A DNA stretch of 64,000 bases from Scytolyngbya sp. HA4215-MV1 (GTDB taxonomy: Bacteria; Cyanobacteriota; Cyanobacteriia; Leptolyngbyales; Leptolyngbyaceae), in assembly GCA_019359045.1 (NCBI GenBank), contig JAHHIA010000020.1:1-64000 (forward strand), written 5' to 3'. Of the stretch, positions 48,341 to 60,019 are shown in pieces. The notes beneath the pieces are model-generated. The model was not told the origin of the DNA and did no database searches. It was given only the letters and a program-made list of their open reading frames with translations. The position numbers were made by a program, and so were the translations under genes. Position 1 is the first letter of the stretch, and every line of letters starts with the position of its first letter.

Positions 48341-51300
48341 TCATCTCCTCTCGACCGACTGCTGACTATCCCTTGGCTGACAAGTCGCAGGACTGGCAAC
48401 TGGACGAGTCGGAGTGACGTTGGGGGCATCAGCAACGAGGCTCACTTCCCCCTTGGCATCGATGACCCAGCCCTGAGCTTCAATGATTTCGTTAGGTGGT
48501 GAAGGGGGAACAGCTGAGGTGGGGGGAAGGGATGAGTTGTTGCTGGGAACCGGATCGATCGGCTCGACTAAAGGACGATCGCCGGTAAAGGGATCGTTAG
48601 GACTGTTGGGTAAGCCACCCCGTCCGGTTACAGTAAAGCGGCTAGCTTTCGCAGCTGATTGACCATTGCTTGAACATTCCTGAGAAATCTGATTGGTGGG
48701 ATCAACGAGTTCGCTGGGGAGTTCGATCAGTCCCTGGCTGGGGTCAATATCGAGGGTATTGAGCGTCACAGTGCCGCTTAGCCCAAATCTTGAACTTGCC
48801 GTAATGTCGCTTCGGGGAGTGTCTTGGGGCTGAAATTGCAATCCAAAAATGGCATTGGTAGTGATGTTGATTTTGCCACCCTGTCCTTGTACCGCATTGG
48901 CTTCAATATCGCTATCTTCAGATAAAACCCCCAAGATAAAAGGAGCGACGATCGTAATATTGCCCCCATTCGCCAAACCATTGGCACTGGCAGAAATCAG
49001 GCTACCAAATCGCATCAACAAGGGAGTGAGCAAAACCTGAACATCAATATTGGCACCGTTACCACCCGCTCCACTGGTTTCAGCCGAAAGGGTGCCTTGA
49101 TTCAGCAACAAGTGATTGGTGACGATCGACAAGTTACCCGCCTGTCCCCGGGGGCTACTGACGGTTGCCTGAGAACCACTGCGGAGGGTTAGACGATCGG
49201 CTGTAATCGTCAAATTCCCTGCGATTCCGCCATCCGTTGCGCCTACCGAAAGCAAACTGTTGTTCCGCAGATCGATCTCACCCGTTGCAGCAATACTAAC
49301 ATCACCCGCCTGCCCCGTTCTCGTCGAAGCAACAATCTGGCTGCCACTCAACTGCAAAGTGTCTAGCCCCTGCAAATCGATCCCAATTCCCACGCCTGAT
49401 CCCGTGGAAGCAGAAATTAAAGAATTTCGGAGGCTCACTTGTCGGGCATTCAGAGAAATCAGTCCCCCCCTCCCCTGTCCCGTTGCACCCACAGTGAGAA
49501 AGCCATGGTTGAGCGTGAGAGTGCTGGCGGGAACACCGCCATTATTCACCAACAAATCCCCTGCAACACCATCTATCGTGGAAGCCGCAATATAGGAATC
49601 TCTCAGATCTAATTGATCAAGATTTGACAAAAATACGCCTACACCCGAGCCAAACACCGTTGAAGCCGCAATGGAAGACTGACTTAGGGTTAATTGATGC
49701 GTACTGAGTGAAACAAACCCGGCGTCCCCTGCCCCGGTTGCTTCCACCTCTAAACGGCTACCGCTAAGCAGATTTATGGCAACAGTCGGTGTCCCTGCGG
49801 CATCCACCTGTATCAAGCCAGCCGAACCTCTCCCGGCGGTTGCCGCAGAGATAATGGAATTGTCTTGCAAGGTGAGTTGTCGAGTATTGAGTTGAATATT
49901 GCCTGCAAAGCCATCTCCCAGTCCAGTCGCACTGGATTCCAAGGTACTGCCATTGCTGAGGGTGAGGGTGCTAGCAGGTGCACTCCCGTTATTGACCAAT
50001 ACATCGCCTGCAACGCCATCCACGGTTGAAGCAACGATATAAGATCGGTTTAAATTCAATTGGTCAAGATTTGACAGAACCACATCCTTGCCAGTGCCCG
50101 ATCGCGTAGACGCCAGAATTAACGAATTTCGCAAATCTAACTGACGTGTATTGAGCGAAACCAGTCCTGCATCCCCAGTCCCGTCTGCCTGTACAGTGAG
50201 GAAGCCATTGTTAAGTGTGATAGAACTGGCAGGGACGCCTCTATCATTGACCAACAAGTCGCCTGCGATACCATCAACAGTTGAGGCGGTAATGAAAGAA
50301 TCTTGCAAACTTAACTGGTCAAGATTGGACAGAATTACCCCATTGCCAGTTCCCGATCTGGTCGAAGCCGAAATCGCCGACTGCTGTAACGTCAACTGGC
50401 GCGTATTCAAGTCAACTTGCCCTGCATCGCCAATGCCCGTTGCTTCCACAATCAGGCGGCTGTTGGTCAGGGTTAAGCTGCTGGCGGGTGCTGCATTGGG
50501 ATTGACTCGCACACTGCCTGCTACCCCGTCGATCGTTGAAGCTGAAATGACGCTATCACTTGCCTGTAAAGTGTTAACTCCATTGAAGAGAATATCGCTG
50601 CCCACTGCGCCGGAAACATTCGATGCCGAAATTTGAGCACCATTGTTGAGCGTGACCTGTCCAGTCCCTTTTGCATTGACCGTAATATTGCCGGCTAATC
50701 CCCCAATACCTGTACTTTGGGCAAACAGTCCACTACTGGCACCTTGATTTGCATTGCGTGTGTTGCGCTGGTCGATCGAAACTTGCAGGGTGTAGTTGTC
50801 GCCAAAGTTGGGTCTATTACCTTGGAGCGGAGTTTGGGAAGCGCCATTTGCAAAGGAGAAAAACTGACCAACCCCAATGTAGTAAGTGCCGGGGGTCATA
50901 AAGGTGTAGTCGATATAGGAGTCGTATCTACTGCCTACATCGAATTGGTTGGGGAAACTTCCCCGTCCTCCAGCAGTTGTTCGGAAGTCATCATTTTCTG
51001 CCAATACATTTCCATCGCTGTCGAACAAAAAGAGTTGGGTGTCTAGCGCACCTGGATCGGCAATGCCATCATTATTAACATCGCCGTCAATATCAAAAAT
51101 CGCGCGGTTGCCCGTGGTGACATTGACTGCATAGTAGTCAAAGGTGTTATTCCCAGTTCCTCTAACGGTGACATGGGGAATCACGAGAGAGGATTCGATA
51201 TTGGGGTCAGAAACTAGAGAGAAATTGTTCCCGATCGCCTGTGCGCCTGACAGCGAGTCATTGGCTTCAATTTCGTTCAGTTGCCCCGTGCCACCCGCAA

Positions 51301-54300
51301 GATTTTGCCGTCCTGTAAACTGACCCATCCCTGCGATCGTCAGATTCGTGACATTGAGCGTAATATCGCCAGCTTTGCCTGTACCTTCAGCCGTGGTGAC
51401 AATTTGTCCACCATTTAGCAATTTTACATCGTTGACATCAAGGGTGATATTGCCACCCGGATTCACACTACGGTTGAGCGCACTCAGCACGGCGCCATCG
51501 GTAATCACCAGCGTGTTGCCAGGATTGGCAGCGGAATTGATAGTGATACTGCCGCCCTGAGCTGTGTTTTGATTTTCAGCTGCAACGTACAGACCGCTGT
51601 AGAGTAATTCAGCGCCCCATAGGGCAGACCCAGAAATCGTGATATCGGATGCATCCAAATGAATATTACCGGGTGCGCCCTCAGCCTGACTTTGAGCTTC
51701 AATGCGAGAGCCATTGGTGATCGACAGGGAACCCCCATCCGTTGCTTGTACCAGGATATCGCCTCCCAGCCCTTCTCCTGTCGTACTGGCGTTGACCAAT
51801 GCCAAGTTATTCAGGACGATCGACCCATTATTGGCGATCAGGCTAATATCGCCCCCCACTCCAGTTCCAAACGCAGATTTGGCTGACCGAACCACGCCTG
51901 TCGAAATCGTGCTGCCATCACTGACGATGAGAATGGGAGTTCTGGCAGAGGCGTTGCCAGAATTGGTTGCTGTGACATCAATGAAGCCCCCATCGGCTTC
52001 TCCGATCGTCGTGGCATTTAATGCAGAGCTGCTCGTCAAGGAAAAACTTCCTGCCGCGATCGCGATATTGCCGCCTATGCCAAAACTCTCGGTACTGGCA
52101 TTGATTTCTGAATTGTTGCGTAGAGAAACCAAGCCTGATCCGGCATTAATACTGACGCTGCCACCATTACCCAATCCTGATGTACTGGCATTAATCCTGG
52201 CATTGTCCAATTCAACGGAGCCAGCATTGATATGAACGCCACCTCCATCTCCTGAAGCAGAAGCACTGGCATTGATCTCAGCGTTGTTGCTTAGTCTTGT
52301 GGCAGCTGCCTGAATCGTAATATTGCCTCCCCGCCCCAACCCTTGAGACAAGGCAAACAAGCCACTGTTATTGCCCTGATTGGGAATTAACCCCTGACTT
52401 GTTCCCGGTGCTTCTAAAGAAACTTGCAGATTATAAGCATTCGTCGGAGCAGGTGTGCTGCCCTGAATGAAAGGTGAGGCTCCATTCACGAAAGAGTTAA
52501 ATTTGCCAACCCCTAAGACATAAGTCCCTGGAGCTGAAAATACGTAGTTGATATAGGAATCGAATCTTCCACCTATGGCAAGGTTTGGGCTACTCCCTCT
52601 ACCTCCCGCAGAGGGATCGAAGTCATCGTTTTGAGCGAGTAACTCTCCAGTAATGGCATTAAACAAAAAGAGTTCTGTGTCAAAAGCCCCAGTATCCCGC
52701 ACATTATTGTTATCAACATCGCCATCAATATCGAAAATGCCTTGGGTGCCTGCGATCGCCACATCAAAGGCGTAATACACAAAATTGCCAGTGCCATTAG
52801 CAGTCACCGTTTGGTATTGGTAGCGATCAGACGCTTCAATATTGGGAGCGATCGTGGGATCGCCATTCGGTGCCTTGAAAGTACCAAAACTAATCGTTGT
52901 AGGCGCACCCGGTTGATTGAAAGGCGAGACCAATGGCGTTGCATAGGGAGTCGCTGCGCCCGAAATATCAACCGTCCCAGTTGCAGTCACCAGAATGTCT
53001 CCCGCATCCCCCGAACCTGTGGTCGAGGTAATGAATTGTCCCCCCGATCTCACTTGCAAATTCTGCACATTGGCAGTGATGCTGCCCCCTTTGATATCGC
53101 TCTGATTTTGGGTACTCAGCACTGCCCGATCGGACACACTCATTGTCCCCAACGGGACATTCACCAGGATGTTGCCCCCATCTGGGGCACTGATGGTGGC
53201 TTCATTCGAGGCAAAGATGCCACTGGGCAAGCGGGTAGAACTGACTCCAGCAATGTTGAGTGCAGGGGTCGTGCCGTTGTCAGCATCCAGCACATTCAAG
53301 GTGATGTTCCCCGATCGAGTATTTTTGTTGCTCAGATTCTGCGCCTGCAAACTGCTGCCCTGAGTTAAGGACAGCGTCCCCGTGTTGATGTCAATATTCC
53401 CACCCTGAACGATCGTTGCCCCAGTGGGATCGCCTGCTTGCACCCCTACCGTGGTAACAATGGCACTTTCATCATCCAGAGAAACACTGCGAGCACCAGT
53501 TAACGCTTCGAGCAGCACATCCCCACCATCTCGCCCTCCACTGGTACTGGCGTTGAGCACCGATCGGGTTAGCGAAATTGAGCCGCCGATCAGGGTAATG
53601 TTGCCTTCAGACGGGGCATTCGTCGTATTGCGACTGGGCAATGCGCCCGTGTTAATTGAAGTGATAATGGCACTCTTATCGAGCGTAATCTGTCCGCCAT
53701 TTAGGGCTGTAATCGAGACATTACCACTAGTACCATCGGACCCGATCGCCCCGGCATCAATCACCGTGCCATCACTCAGAAAAACATTCGCGCCTGCAAT
53801 CGTGACATTGCCCGTTCCTGCCAGTCCAGTACTCAGAATCCGCGTATTGGGCAGCGAGATGTTACCCGTTGCTGTCAGGCTAATGTTTCCCCCAGTTCTA
53901 TCCACCACGGAAGAGGAGGAATCAATAAAAGATGGCTGCTTCCCAAATGAACTCAGAGAGATGTTGCCACCCTTGGCATCCAAAATGACCGATCCTCCTG
54001 ATCCGATCGCAGAGGAGGTTCTGATACCTTGAACCTGAATGCTACCCGCCGATACAATTCCTGAACCGTTAAAAGTTGTGCCTCCAGCAGTCGTCGGTAA
54101 TGCCGTAAAGGAGGAATTAATCGTTGCACCTGCCCGCAAAATCAATGCCGGACTTCGTCCTAAAAGCGGCGCATCCGGATCATTTGACAGGGTCAACCCA
54201 GGCTGAAAATTGCTGACCGTGAGGCTGGAGTCAACCGCAGTGTCAAGAACATCCACAACTCCAATGCCCAGGGTATAGTTACCTGGTGCTAGCACTTGTT

Positions 54301-55696
54301 GAAAAGGACTTGTGGCAGGGGCAGCCGAAGCGCTTCTCAAGGTGGTTGTGAGGTTGGTGCCGGGTCCTGCCAGAGACACAAAAGCAAAATCATTAAAGGC
54401 ACTGCCCGAAAACTCATTGGTAATAAAGTTCCAGATAAATCCGGCGGTGAGTCCTCCAGCAGGAACCGTAAAGGTAGCTCTCAGGGCTGAGCCTTCGGTT
54501 GCAGTCCCATTCCCCAGCGTAGACAAGGTGTTAGTTAACCCTAGAAAATTTTCCAGAACCCCCACCGCGACAGCGCCAACCCCATTAGAATCAAAACCAT
54601 TAGAAATGGTGACACTGTCAATAGTGTTCGTGGCAGAAGCGGTAATACTGACATTCCCAATCGTCGTCGGAATCCCGGCAAAGTTGAGATCAGGACCTGT
54701 AATAGTAATTCGTCCAGCCGTAATACTGCCGGTTGCCTCTACTTTCAGAGCAGGTCCGGTGTAGTCGCCAAACACCACATCGCCATTCACCAGAATGATT
54801 GGGTCATACAGGCTGACAAACTGTCCCGGATTGCCCGCCAAATCCAGCATGGCAAGGTTGCCCCCACTGAGGAAGTGGGCATCGGCAGAAATGGTGCCTC
54901 CACTTACCAGCGTCAAATTGCCATAGCTTTGAAACGCAGGCACCGGGGAACTAAATGCAAAAATATCAATGCCCTGGTTGCCCTGGATCAGGGTGTTACC
55001 CCCCGACAGCGACAGGAAAGGACTCCAGGCTCCGTCCCGAATCTGTACCGTATCTTGGGCTTGCAAGGTCAGGTTGCGTCCAGCAATCAATTGCCCCATC
55101 AAAGTCAGGCGATCGGCAACTAGGGTCAAATCTTGCGGAACGATCAGACTGCCACTGTTAGCGATCGTTGCACCTGCCCGACTCGGTCCATATTGCAACC
55201 CTGGCGTCAGGTTGATCTGGAGCAAGGGGGCAGTGCGGGGATGAGTTGCACTAAACTCCAACCCATTACCAAATTGAAAGCTCTCCGCTGTGCTTGCTGA
55301 AAAAGAACCGCCAATTTGCAGTTGAGCATTGGGTCCAAACACAATGCCATTGGGATTCAGCAAAAACAGATTGGCTGTCCCATTTGCCCGAATCAGTCCA
55401 TCAATGTTGGAAAGATGAGTGCCTGTGACTCGGGTCAAAATGTTCTGCACTTGCAGCGGATTGTTGAACCACGCTTCCCCTCCCGTAGGAATTGAAAATT
55501 CCTGAAAGCTGTGGAACAAATTGCTACCATTCAGCGTGCCACCTTCGATCGTGCATATTACACAACCGGGAGTCACACGCGAATTGTGAACCAGCGTATT
55601 ATCCGGAACAATCTGCGCCTTTGCAGAGTAATCAACCGATAAGCAGGCAATGCCAACAATACCCGCAGTCCGGAGGTAAAAAGCGAAGGATTTCAT
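48341..55696 (-). CDS. Very large TpsA-like exoprotein (filamentous haemagglutinin N-terminal domain)
   Basis: 2451 residues with a signal peptide. The TPS domain (about 30-190) has [36 protein letters not shown] and [20 protein letters not shown], which is recognised by a TpsB outer-membrane partner. The rest is a beta-helix-type repeat. Two prepeptidase-like (PPC) insertions lie at about 920-1080 and 1500-1650, each with a calcium-type loop: [13 protein letters not shown] and [14 protein letters not shown] run of near-identical 85-residue repeats fills about 1720-2130. No TpsB gene is in the window. Confidence 0.9.
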   Translation of the reverse strand: MKSFAFYLRTAGIVGIACLSVDYSAKAQIVPDNTLVHNSRVTPGCVICTIEGGTLNGSNLFHSFQEFSIPTGGEAWFNNPLQVQNILTRVTGTHLSNIDGLIRANGTANLFLLNPNGIVFGPNAQLQIGGSFSASTAESFQFGNGLEFSATHPRTAPLLQINLTPGLQYGPSRAGATIANSGSLIVPQDLTLVADRLTLMGQLIAGRNLTLQAQDTVQIRDGAWSPFLSLSGGNTLIQGNQGIDIFAFSSPVPAFQSYGNLTLVSGGTISADAHFLSGGNLAMLDLAGNPGQFVSLYDPIILVNGDVVFGDYTGPALKVEATGSITAGRITITGPDLNFAGIPTTIGNVSITASATNTIDSVTISNGFDSNGVGAVAVGVLENFLGLTNTLSTLGNGTATEGSALRATFTVPAGGLTAGFIWNFITNEFSGSAFNDFAFVSLAGPGTNLTTTLRSASAAPATSPFQQVLAPGNYTLGIGVVDVLDTAVDSSLTVSNFQPGLTLSNDPDAPLLGRSPALILRAGATINSSFTALPTTAGGTTFNGSGIVSAGSIQVQGIRTSSAIGSGGSVILDAKGGNISLSSFGKQPSFIDSSSSVVDRTGGNISLTATGNISLPNTRILSTGLAGTGNVTIAGANVFLSDGTVIDAGAIGSDGTSGNVSITALNGGQITLDKSAIITSINTGALPSRNTTNAPSEGNITLIGGSISLTRSVLNASTSGGRDGGDVLLEALTGARSVSLDDESAIVTTVGVQAGDPTGATIVQGGNIDINTGTLSLTQGSSLQAQNLSNKNTRSGNITLNVLDADNGTTPALNIAGVSSTRLPSGIFASNEATISAPDGGNILVNVPLGTMSVSDRAVLSTQNQSDIKGGSITANVQNLQVRSGGQFITSTTGSGDAGDILVTATGTVDISGAATPYATPLVSPFNQPGAPTTISFGTFKAPNGDPTIAPNIEASDRYQYQTVTANGTGNFVYYAFDVAIAGTQGIFDIDGDVDNNNVRDTGAFDTELFLFNAITGELLAQNDDFDPSAGGRGSSPNLAIGGRFDSYINYVFSAPGTYVLGVGKFNSFVNGASPFIQGSTPAPTNAYNLQVSLEAPGTSQGLIPNQGNNSGLFALSQGLGRGGNITIQAAATRLSNNAEINASASASGDGGGVHINAGSVELDNARINASTSGLGNGGSVSINAGSGLVSLRNNSEINASTESFGIGGNIAIAAGSFSLTSSSALNATTIGEADGGFIDVTATNSGNASARTPILIVSDGSTISTGVVRSAKSAFGTGVGGDISLIANNGSIVLNNLALVNASTTGEGLGGDILVQATDGGSLSITNGSRIEAQSQAEGAPGNIHLDASDITISGSALWGAELLYSGLYVAAENQNTAQGGSITINSAANPGNTLVITDGAVLSALNRSVNPGGNITLDVNDVKLLNGGQIVTTAEGTGKAGDITLNVTNLTIAGMGQFTGRQNLAGGTGQLNEIEANDSLSGAQAIGNNFSLVSDPNIESSLVIPHVTVRGTGNNTFDYYAVNVTTGNRAIFDIDGDVNNDGIADPGALDTQLFLFDSDGNVLAENDDFRTTAGGRGSFPNQFDVGSRYDSYIDYTFMTPGTYYIGVGQFFSFANGASQTPLQGNRPNFGDNYTLQVSIDQRNTRNANQGASSGLFAQSTGIGGLAGNITVNAKGTGQVTLNNGAQISASNVSGAVGSDILFNGVNTLQASDSVISASTIDGVAGSVRVNPNAAPASSLTLTNSRLIVEATGIGDAGQVDLNTRQLTLQQSAISASTRSGTGNGVILSNLDQLSLQDSFITASTVDGIAGDLLVNDRGVPASSITLNNGFLTVQADGTGDAGLVSLNTRQLDLRNSLILASTRSGTGKDVVLSNLDQLNLNRSYIVASTVDGVAGDVLVNNGSAPASTLTLSNGSTLESSATGLGDGFAGNIQLNTRQLTLQDNSIISAATAGRGSAGLIQVDAAGTPTVAINLLSGSRLEVEATGAGDAGFVSLSTHQLTLSQSSIAASTVFGSGVGVFLSNLDQLDLRDSYIAASTIDGVAGDLLVNNGGVPASTLTLNHGFLTVGATGQGRGGLISLNARQVSLRNSLISASTGSGVGIGIDLQGLDTLQLSGSQIVASTRTGQAGDVSIAATGEIDLRNNSLLSVGATDGGIAGNLTITADRLTLRSGSQATVSSPRGQAGNLSIVTNHLLLNQGTLSAETSGAGGNGANIDVQVLLTPLLMRFGSLISASANGLANGGNITIVAPFILGVLSEDSDIEANAVQGQGGKINITTNAIFGLQFQPQDTPRSDITASSRFGLSGTVTLNTLDIDPSQGLIELPSELVDPTNQISQECSSNGQSAAKASRFTVTGRGGLPNSPNDPFTGDRPLVEPIDPVPSNNSSLPPTSAVPPSPPNEIIEAQGWVIDAKGEVSLVADAPNVTPTRPVASPATCQPRDSQQSVERR
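49320..50545 (-). repeat. Tandem 255-bp (85-residue) repeats within the exoprotein gene
   Basis: The protein pattern T(V/I)DGVAGD-LVN...PAS-LTL...LSTRQL-L...SNLDQL-L..SYI-AS recurs about every 85 residues, four to five times, with one copy enlarged. At DNA level long stretches are nearly identical, so this is a probable site of recombination and copy-number change. Confidence 0.8.
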
Positions 55697-55920
55697 GTCA
55701 GTAGATTCTGGGAGGACTCGTGAATCATTTTGATTTCCTGGTTAGACGATAACCGGAAATTTACGGTCGCGATCGTCCCAAAAGATGAAGCTTTGCAGAG
55801 GATGGTTAAGGCTTCTCAAAACCATCACAAGAGCAGCCCCAGAACTAGCCTTCCTACTTTCAGACATCCATCGTCCCAAAGCACGCCAATTCTTGATGGG
55901 AGCAACCACCCATCATTCCC

Positions 55921-56706
55921 TTAATTTTCAAGCGGCGCTGAAGCGATCGCTTCCAAACCAACCGACTGCAACAAATCTTGCCAAGCTTGCTTAATCTCTG
56001 CATCGTGGGGTTTAGCCGCTTGCAAATTAGCCAAATCGGCAGCAGCTTCGTACCAGATCCCAGAATCACTATAGGTTGCGATTTGTGCCAACGACGACTC
56101 CAATTTTGCTTGCTTCAGATTGGTTATCAAATCTTCATTGGGTTGTATCCGACGCACAACTCCTTCAACAAAAGGATCTCCTGGTTCTGGACCATCAGGT
56201 TGACAAGCCAGTGAAACAATCCAGGAATAATCTTTATTCAATTCCAAAGCAGGTTCAGTCTTGGGTAAGCTGAAACGCACGACCCCCGCCGAGCCCGTCA
56301 AATTCACTTTGGATTGATACAGCCCATCTCCCTCTGGGGACAACAGCGTAAACTCTACCAGTTTTGCAGAGGTTGAGGGCACATAGACCAAAAAGGTGGG
56401 ATGCTCAGAAACCGTTAATGCAGGACCTTGGGCAGGCAAGAGGGGATGCAAGTTTTCAGTAATCGAATTGGCTGAGCTTTGCAGGCACTCACCACCGCCC
56501 CGTCGCCCACCACCGATCGTTTTGCGAGGAGCCAGCGCTTGACCTTGAGGGGGCTTAAACGTCACTCTAGACCGACGACGACCAACCGTCGCCTGCCCGG
56601 TTGGCACCGATTGGGCCTCTGAAGCAAAGCTGACCAGGGTGGTGGCTTGCAGAAGCATGACTGCTGAGAGAAAGACAACAGAACGAAAAAGCCTGATCCG
56701 AGCCAT
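55921..56706 (-). CDS. DUF928 domain protein, secreted (second copy)
   Basis: 261 residues with a signal peptide (LFRSVVFLSAVMLLQATTLV). It shares with the protein at 20657-21457 the C-terminal PFVEGVVRRIQPNEDL, ASYSDSGIWYEAAADL-like stretch and HPTFLVYVPSTSAKLVEFTL. It lies between the TpsA-like gene (225 bp downstream on the same strand) and the CHAT gene. Function unknown. Confidence 0.8.
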   Translation of the reverse strand: MARIRLFRSVVFLSAVMLLQATTLVSFASEAQSVPTGQATVGRRRSRVTFKPPQGQALAPRKTIGGGRRGGGECLQSSANSITENLHPLLPAQGPALTVSEHPTFLVYVPSTSAKLVEFTLLSPEGDGLYQSKVNLTGSAGVVRFSLPKTEPALELNKDYSWIVSLACQPDGPEPGDPFVEGVVRRIQPNEDLITNLKQAKLESSLAQIATYSDSGIWYEAAADLANLQAAKPHDAEIKQAWQDLLQSVGLEAIASAPLEN

Positions 56707-57071
56707 GACGACAATCCTTTTTTAAGAACAAGGTAATTAAACACGAAAGAGACGGAACCCCATACCCCTCTGGATATACCCCGTCTAAACTGCTGATTTG
56801 GATTGAAGTGAAACCTTTAAAAGAATGACTCCACTGAAATCTCTTTGGTTAACTCAGCCCCTATCTTTAGTTTAGGCAGTAGAACTCTGCAAAGGCGTTA
56901 ATTTTTGGTAAAGCTAGTCAAAAATACGGTGTATGCAGGTGACAACATAAGTTTCACGGATCTAGATAGAAATCTGTGTGATGCACCGTCTTTCTACTAT
57001 TGATTTTCGTCCCCGAGATAGGTGATCCGTCTAGCCCCAAATGTGTGATCTCTTTCAGTATTTTCTCTGAG
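56707..57071. other. Intergenic region between DUF928 and the CHAT gene; no gene seen
   Basis: No convincing coding sequence. A promoter for the DUF928 gene may lie here; none was recognised exactly. Confidence 0.4.
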
Positions 57072-59894
57072 TTAAAGCCAGTTACCGACCAAAATAAAGG
57101 GTGCCCAATAGAACGGATGGCGGAAGTTGGGCTGTTTGAGTAGAGTAATTTGCGCCTGACGGAGTGCCTCAGCGCGGGTAGTGTTGGGCTGGGTTAGATG
57201 CTGGTAAAACTGCACCATCAGGGAAGAGGTGGAGCGATCGTCCACGGGCCAAAGCGTGGCAAGGGTACTGCGTGCGCCGGAACGCACTGCCACACCTGCC
57301 AACCCCAACGCAGCCCGCCGATCTCCATCTGCGGTCTGGCAGGCGCTGAGGACCAGTAGCTCGATCGGAACACGCACTTGTTGATCTCGGCTTTGCAACA
57401 TTTCACCCAATTTTTTGACATTAATGCGGCTGTCCCACGCCAGCACAAAGGTTTCGGCGGCATTCGAGCTAAATTGTCCGTGAGTCGCAAGATGGACGAT
57501 CGAGAATTGAGCCCCATTTATCCGCTTCTCTAAGGTCGTACCTGTGAACCCCTGGTTCAATAGCACTTCAGTCGGAATCTCAGAGCGGATATCTTGCACT
57601 TCCTGTTCCACTCCTGGCAGGGACGAGAACCCTTGCCTTGCTTCACTGAGACCCGCCACCAACACCCGGAGTTGACGTTTTTCTAGAGGACGAGGGGAGA
57701 GCAGTTTCAAGCCTGGCGTGACCGCAACCCCATATTTCTCAATGAGGTACTGTTGCCCATCGTATAAAGCTGCCATAGGCAAATTTTTGAGCGAACCATC
57801 CAGAACAAACGTCAGCGTTTTGATCTGGTTAGCAGCAAGATCGGCTTCGGCAGGACGAATCAGTAAGTCATAGAGTTTTTGAGCGATCGTTCGTTGTTCT
57901 TGCTGGAGAGCAGCGCGTCTGAACGATCTGCGCATTTTCTCGGCCAGCCCATCCATTTGCGATTGGGGTACAGGAGCGCTATAGTGACGCAACGGTTGTC
58001 CCGGCACCGACAAAACCACCTCTAAGCGATCTTCCAAAAGGATCGTATAGAGAATTGCAGCACTGGCATCAATCTGATCCACCTGGGTCGCTTGCCCAGT
58101 CAAACAGCTTTCGCGGAAAAAATTATCCAATTCTGCCAATTGCAATGACTCCAGGACCTCTCGTGCTTTCTTGAGGTTTTCCTGGCTGGTCTTAGACGGC
58201 TCAATGTTTTCTTTGGTTTGAGCAACGGCAGCAGGTTGCAGCAGTAATCCCACCAGTTGACGGTAGACAGGTTCTACACTTTCTCGGAAAGAAAATTGAA
58301 CATCCAAGTTAGTCGCAATCAGGTCGTTACGGATGGAACGCAGGGTGTTTACAGCTTCGGTATAGGCGACGATCGCCTCTGGCTGTTGCCCTTGTTGTTT
58401 CAACAATCGTCCCAATTGCCACTGCCAACGGTAGGCAATATCTGGTGCATTGCTAAATTGTGCCAACATGAGGGCTTTTTCAGTAGCAGTTTGTGCGTCT
58501 GTCCACTGGGCATTTTTTTCATACAACTCACCCAGATAACCTAGAGCGTACGACTCTGCGATCGGGTCAGCCAACGTCTGGGACTGTTGCACCGCATTGA
58601 CTAGAATCTGCGCTGGCAACCGCAGCGGTACCCAGGAAGATTGGGGCCGGTTTGCCGTTCTTCCCATTTTCATCAAGCTTTCCGCAAAATTGACCTGAGC
58701 ATAAATGGTTGTGCGGCTGAGGGGTAGGCGATCGAGTTGAGCTTGCAGAGGAGAAATCAGGCTTTGGGCTTGCGACCACTGCGCCGTTTCAATCAGCAAT
58801 CGCAGATGGTTGAGTTGTGCTCGTACCCGAAAACTGGCAGAAGGCGCGATCGCGATCGCTTGCTGATAGAACTGAAGTGCCTCAGCGGTTTGACTCTGAG
58901 CACGCGCTGTATTGCCTTGACTGACCAGCGCCGCTGCGATGTCGGTTGGCGATTGAAGGGTTTGGGCGATCGTCAAGCTTTGTTGCAGCACAGTTTGGGA
59001 TTGCTTGAAGTCTCCTACTAAGCGCAAAGAATCGCCCAAATTCAAGAGGCTGGCAGCTTTGAGCAAAGAATCGGGCTGATTTTGCAGGGTTTGCTGAACC
59101 GTTTCCAGAGTTTTGCGCGAACGGGTATAAAGTCCTAAAGCGCGCAACGCCTGAGTTTGATTAATCAGCGTGCGAGAAATGCCCACCATATCTCCTAAGG
59201 TTTGATATATCTGGGTGGCTTTTTGCCAGGTCTCGAGCGCTAGTTGAGATTTGCCCTGAGCGAGTAAGAGACTACCCTGGATGTTAAACGCTTGGGCAAG
59301 TAACGTTTGAACTTGCAGGTTTGCAGTTTGGGGTTTAGAGGCGGTGGCAAGATCTGGACTGTTCAGAAAGTTCAGGCTGGTCGCGATCGCCTGATTCGCT
59401 TCAGTCCACCGTCCCAGTTGTTGATAGGCCAGTGCCAGGTTGCTCAAGACGATCGCTTGATTCAACCGATCGCCCCGGTTTGCCAATTGCTCAGATGCCT
59501 GTTGCCAGGTTGCAGCGGCGGCGGCAAATTGTTCTGCCTGGTAGCTGGCTTTGCCTGATTGCACGAGTTGGAGGGGATCGGTGACAAGGGACTGGGGCAA
59601 AGGCTGGGTCGCCCTGGTGCTGGCATCGCTAGGGCGTTGAGTGGCAATGGATGGACAATTACTACTGATGACAATTGTAAAAAAAGTGACGCACAGTCCC
59701 AAGGCAATCGTTTGCCAGTACGATCGACTCTGCGTTCCCCGCTGAGGTCGCCAGCCCAGCCTACACCTGGCGACACCCCAAGCAACCAAGAATTGAAGCA
59801 GTTGGCTGAATTGGGTGAGTAGTGTCCGAAAAATCACCATACCCCGATCTACACGCAACAACAAAAGTGTCCTTGCTACTAAAGTAAAGTTCAA
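57072..59894 (-). CDS. TPR-CHAT protein (caspase-like protease fold), exported or anchored
   Basis: 940 residues. An N-terminal hydrophobic segment (about 50-75) could be a signal or anchor. TPR-type helical repeats fill about 105-560 (e.g. LNQAIVLSNLALAYQQLGRW). The CHAT domain occupies about 640-940: FSIVHLATHGQFSSNAAETF carries the active His, and ELLVLSACQTADGDRRAALG the active Cys, followed by LAGVAVRSGARSTLATLWPV. CHAT proteins are caspase-like proteases; those with an intact Cys-His pair cut partner proteins. Divergent from the GAF-LuxR gene and upstream of DUF928 and the TpsA-like exoprotein. Confidence 0.88.
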   Translation of the reverse strand: MNFTLVARTLLLLRVDRGMVIFRTLLTQFSQLLQFLVAWGVARCRLGWRPQRGTQSRSYWQTIALGLCVTFFTIVISSNCPSIATQRPSDASTRATQPLPQSLVTDPLQLVQSGKASYQAEQFAAAAATWQQASEQLANRGDRLNQAIVLSNLALAYQQLGRWTEANQAIATSLNFLNSPDLATASKPQTANLQVQTLLAQAFNIQGSLLLAQGKSQLALETWQKATQIYQTLGDMVGISRTLINQTQALRALGLYTRSRKTLETVQQTLQNQPDSLLKAASLLNLGDSLRLVGDFKQSQTVLQQSLTIAQTLQSPTDIAAALVSQGNTARAQSQTAEALQFYQQAIAIAPSASFRVRAQLNHLRLLIETAQWSQAQSLISPLQAQLDRLPLSRTTIYAQVNFAESLMKMGRTANRPQSSWVPLRLPAQILVNAVQQSQTLADPIAESYALGYLGELYEKNAQWTDAQTATEKALMLAQFSNAPDIAYRWQWQLGRLLKQQGQQPEAIVAYTEAVNTLRSIRNDLIATNLDVQFSFRESVEPVYRQLVGLLLQPAAVAQTKENIEPSKTSQENLKKAREVLESLQLAELDNFFRESCLTGQATQVDQIDASAAILYTILLEDRLEVVLSVPGQPLRHYSAPVPQSQMDGLAEKMRRSFRRAALQQEQRTIAQKLYDLLIRPAEADLAANQIKTLTFVLDGSLKNLPMAALYDGQQYLIEKYGVAVTPGLKLLSPRPLEKRQLRVLVAGLSEARQGFSSLPGVEQEVQDIRSEIPTEVLLNQGFTGTTLEKRINGAQFSIVHLATHGQFSSNAAETFVLAWDSRINVKKLGEMLQSRDQQVRVPIELLVLSACQTADGDRRAALGLAGVAVRSGARSTLATLWPVDDRSTSSLMVQFYQHLTQPNTTRAEALRQAQITLLKQPNFRHPFYWAPFILVGNWL

Positions 59895-60019
59895 AATCAG
59901 GAATACTATCGACCTTTACAAAACGCAATACAGAGCAAACGCCACTGCGATTCTTTGTGAACCGAATCAGCGCTGAGATTATGCTTTAGACAGGTTGTTG
60001 ATATTTTTACAACATCCCC

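Noticed and set aside
52742-54764. Several long plus-strand frames within the exoprotein gene
   Set aside because: Antisense shadows of a repetitive, strongly biased coding sequence.
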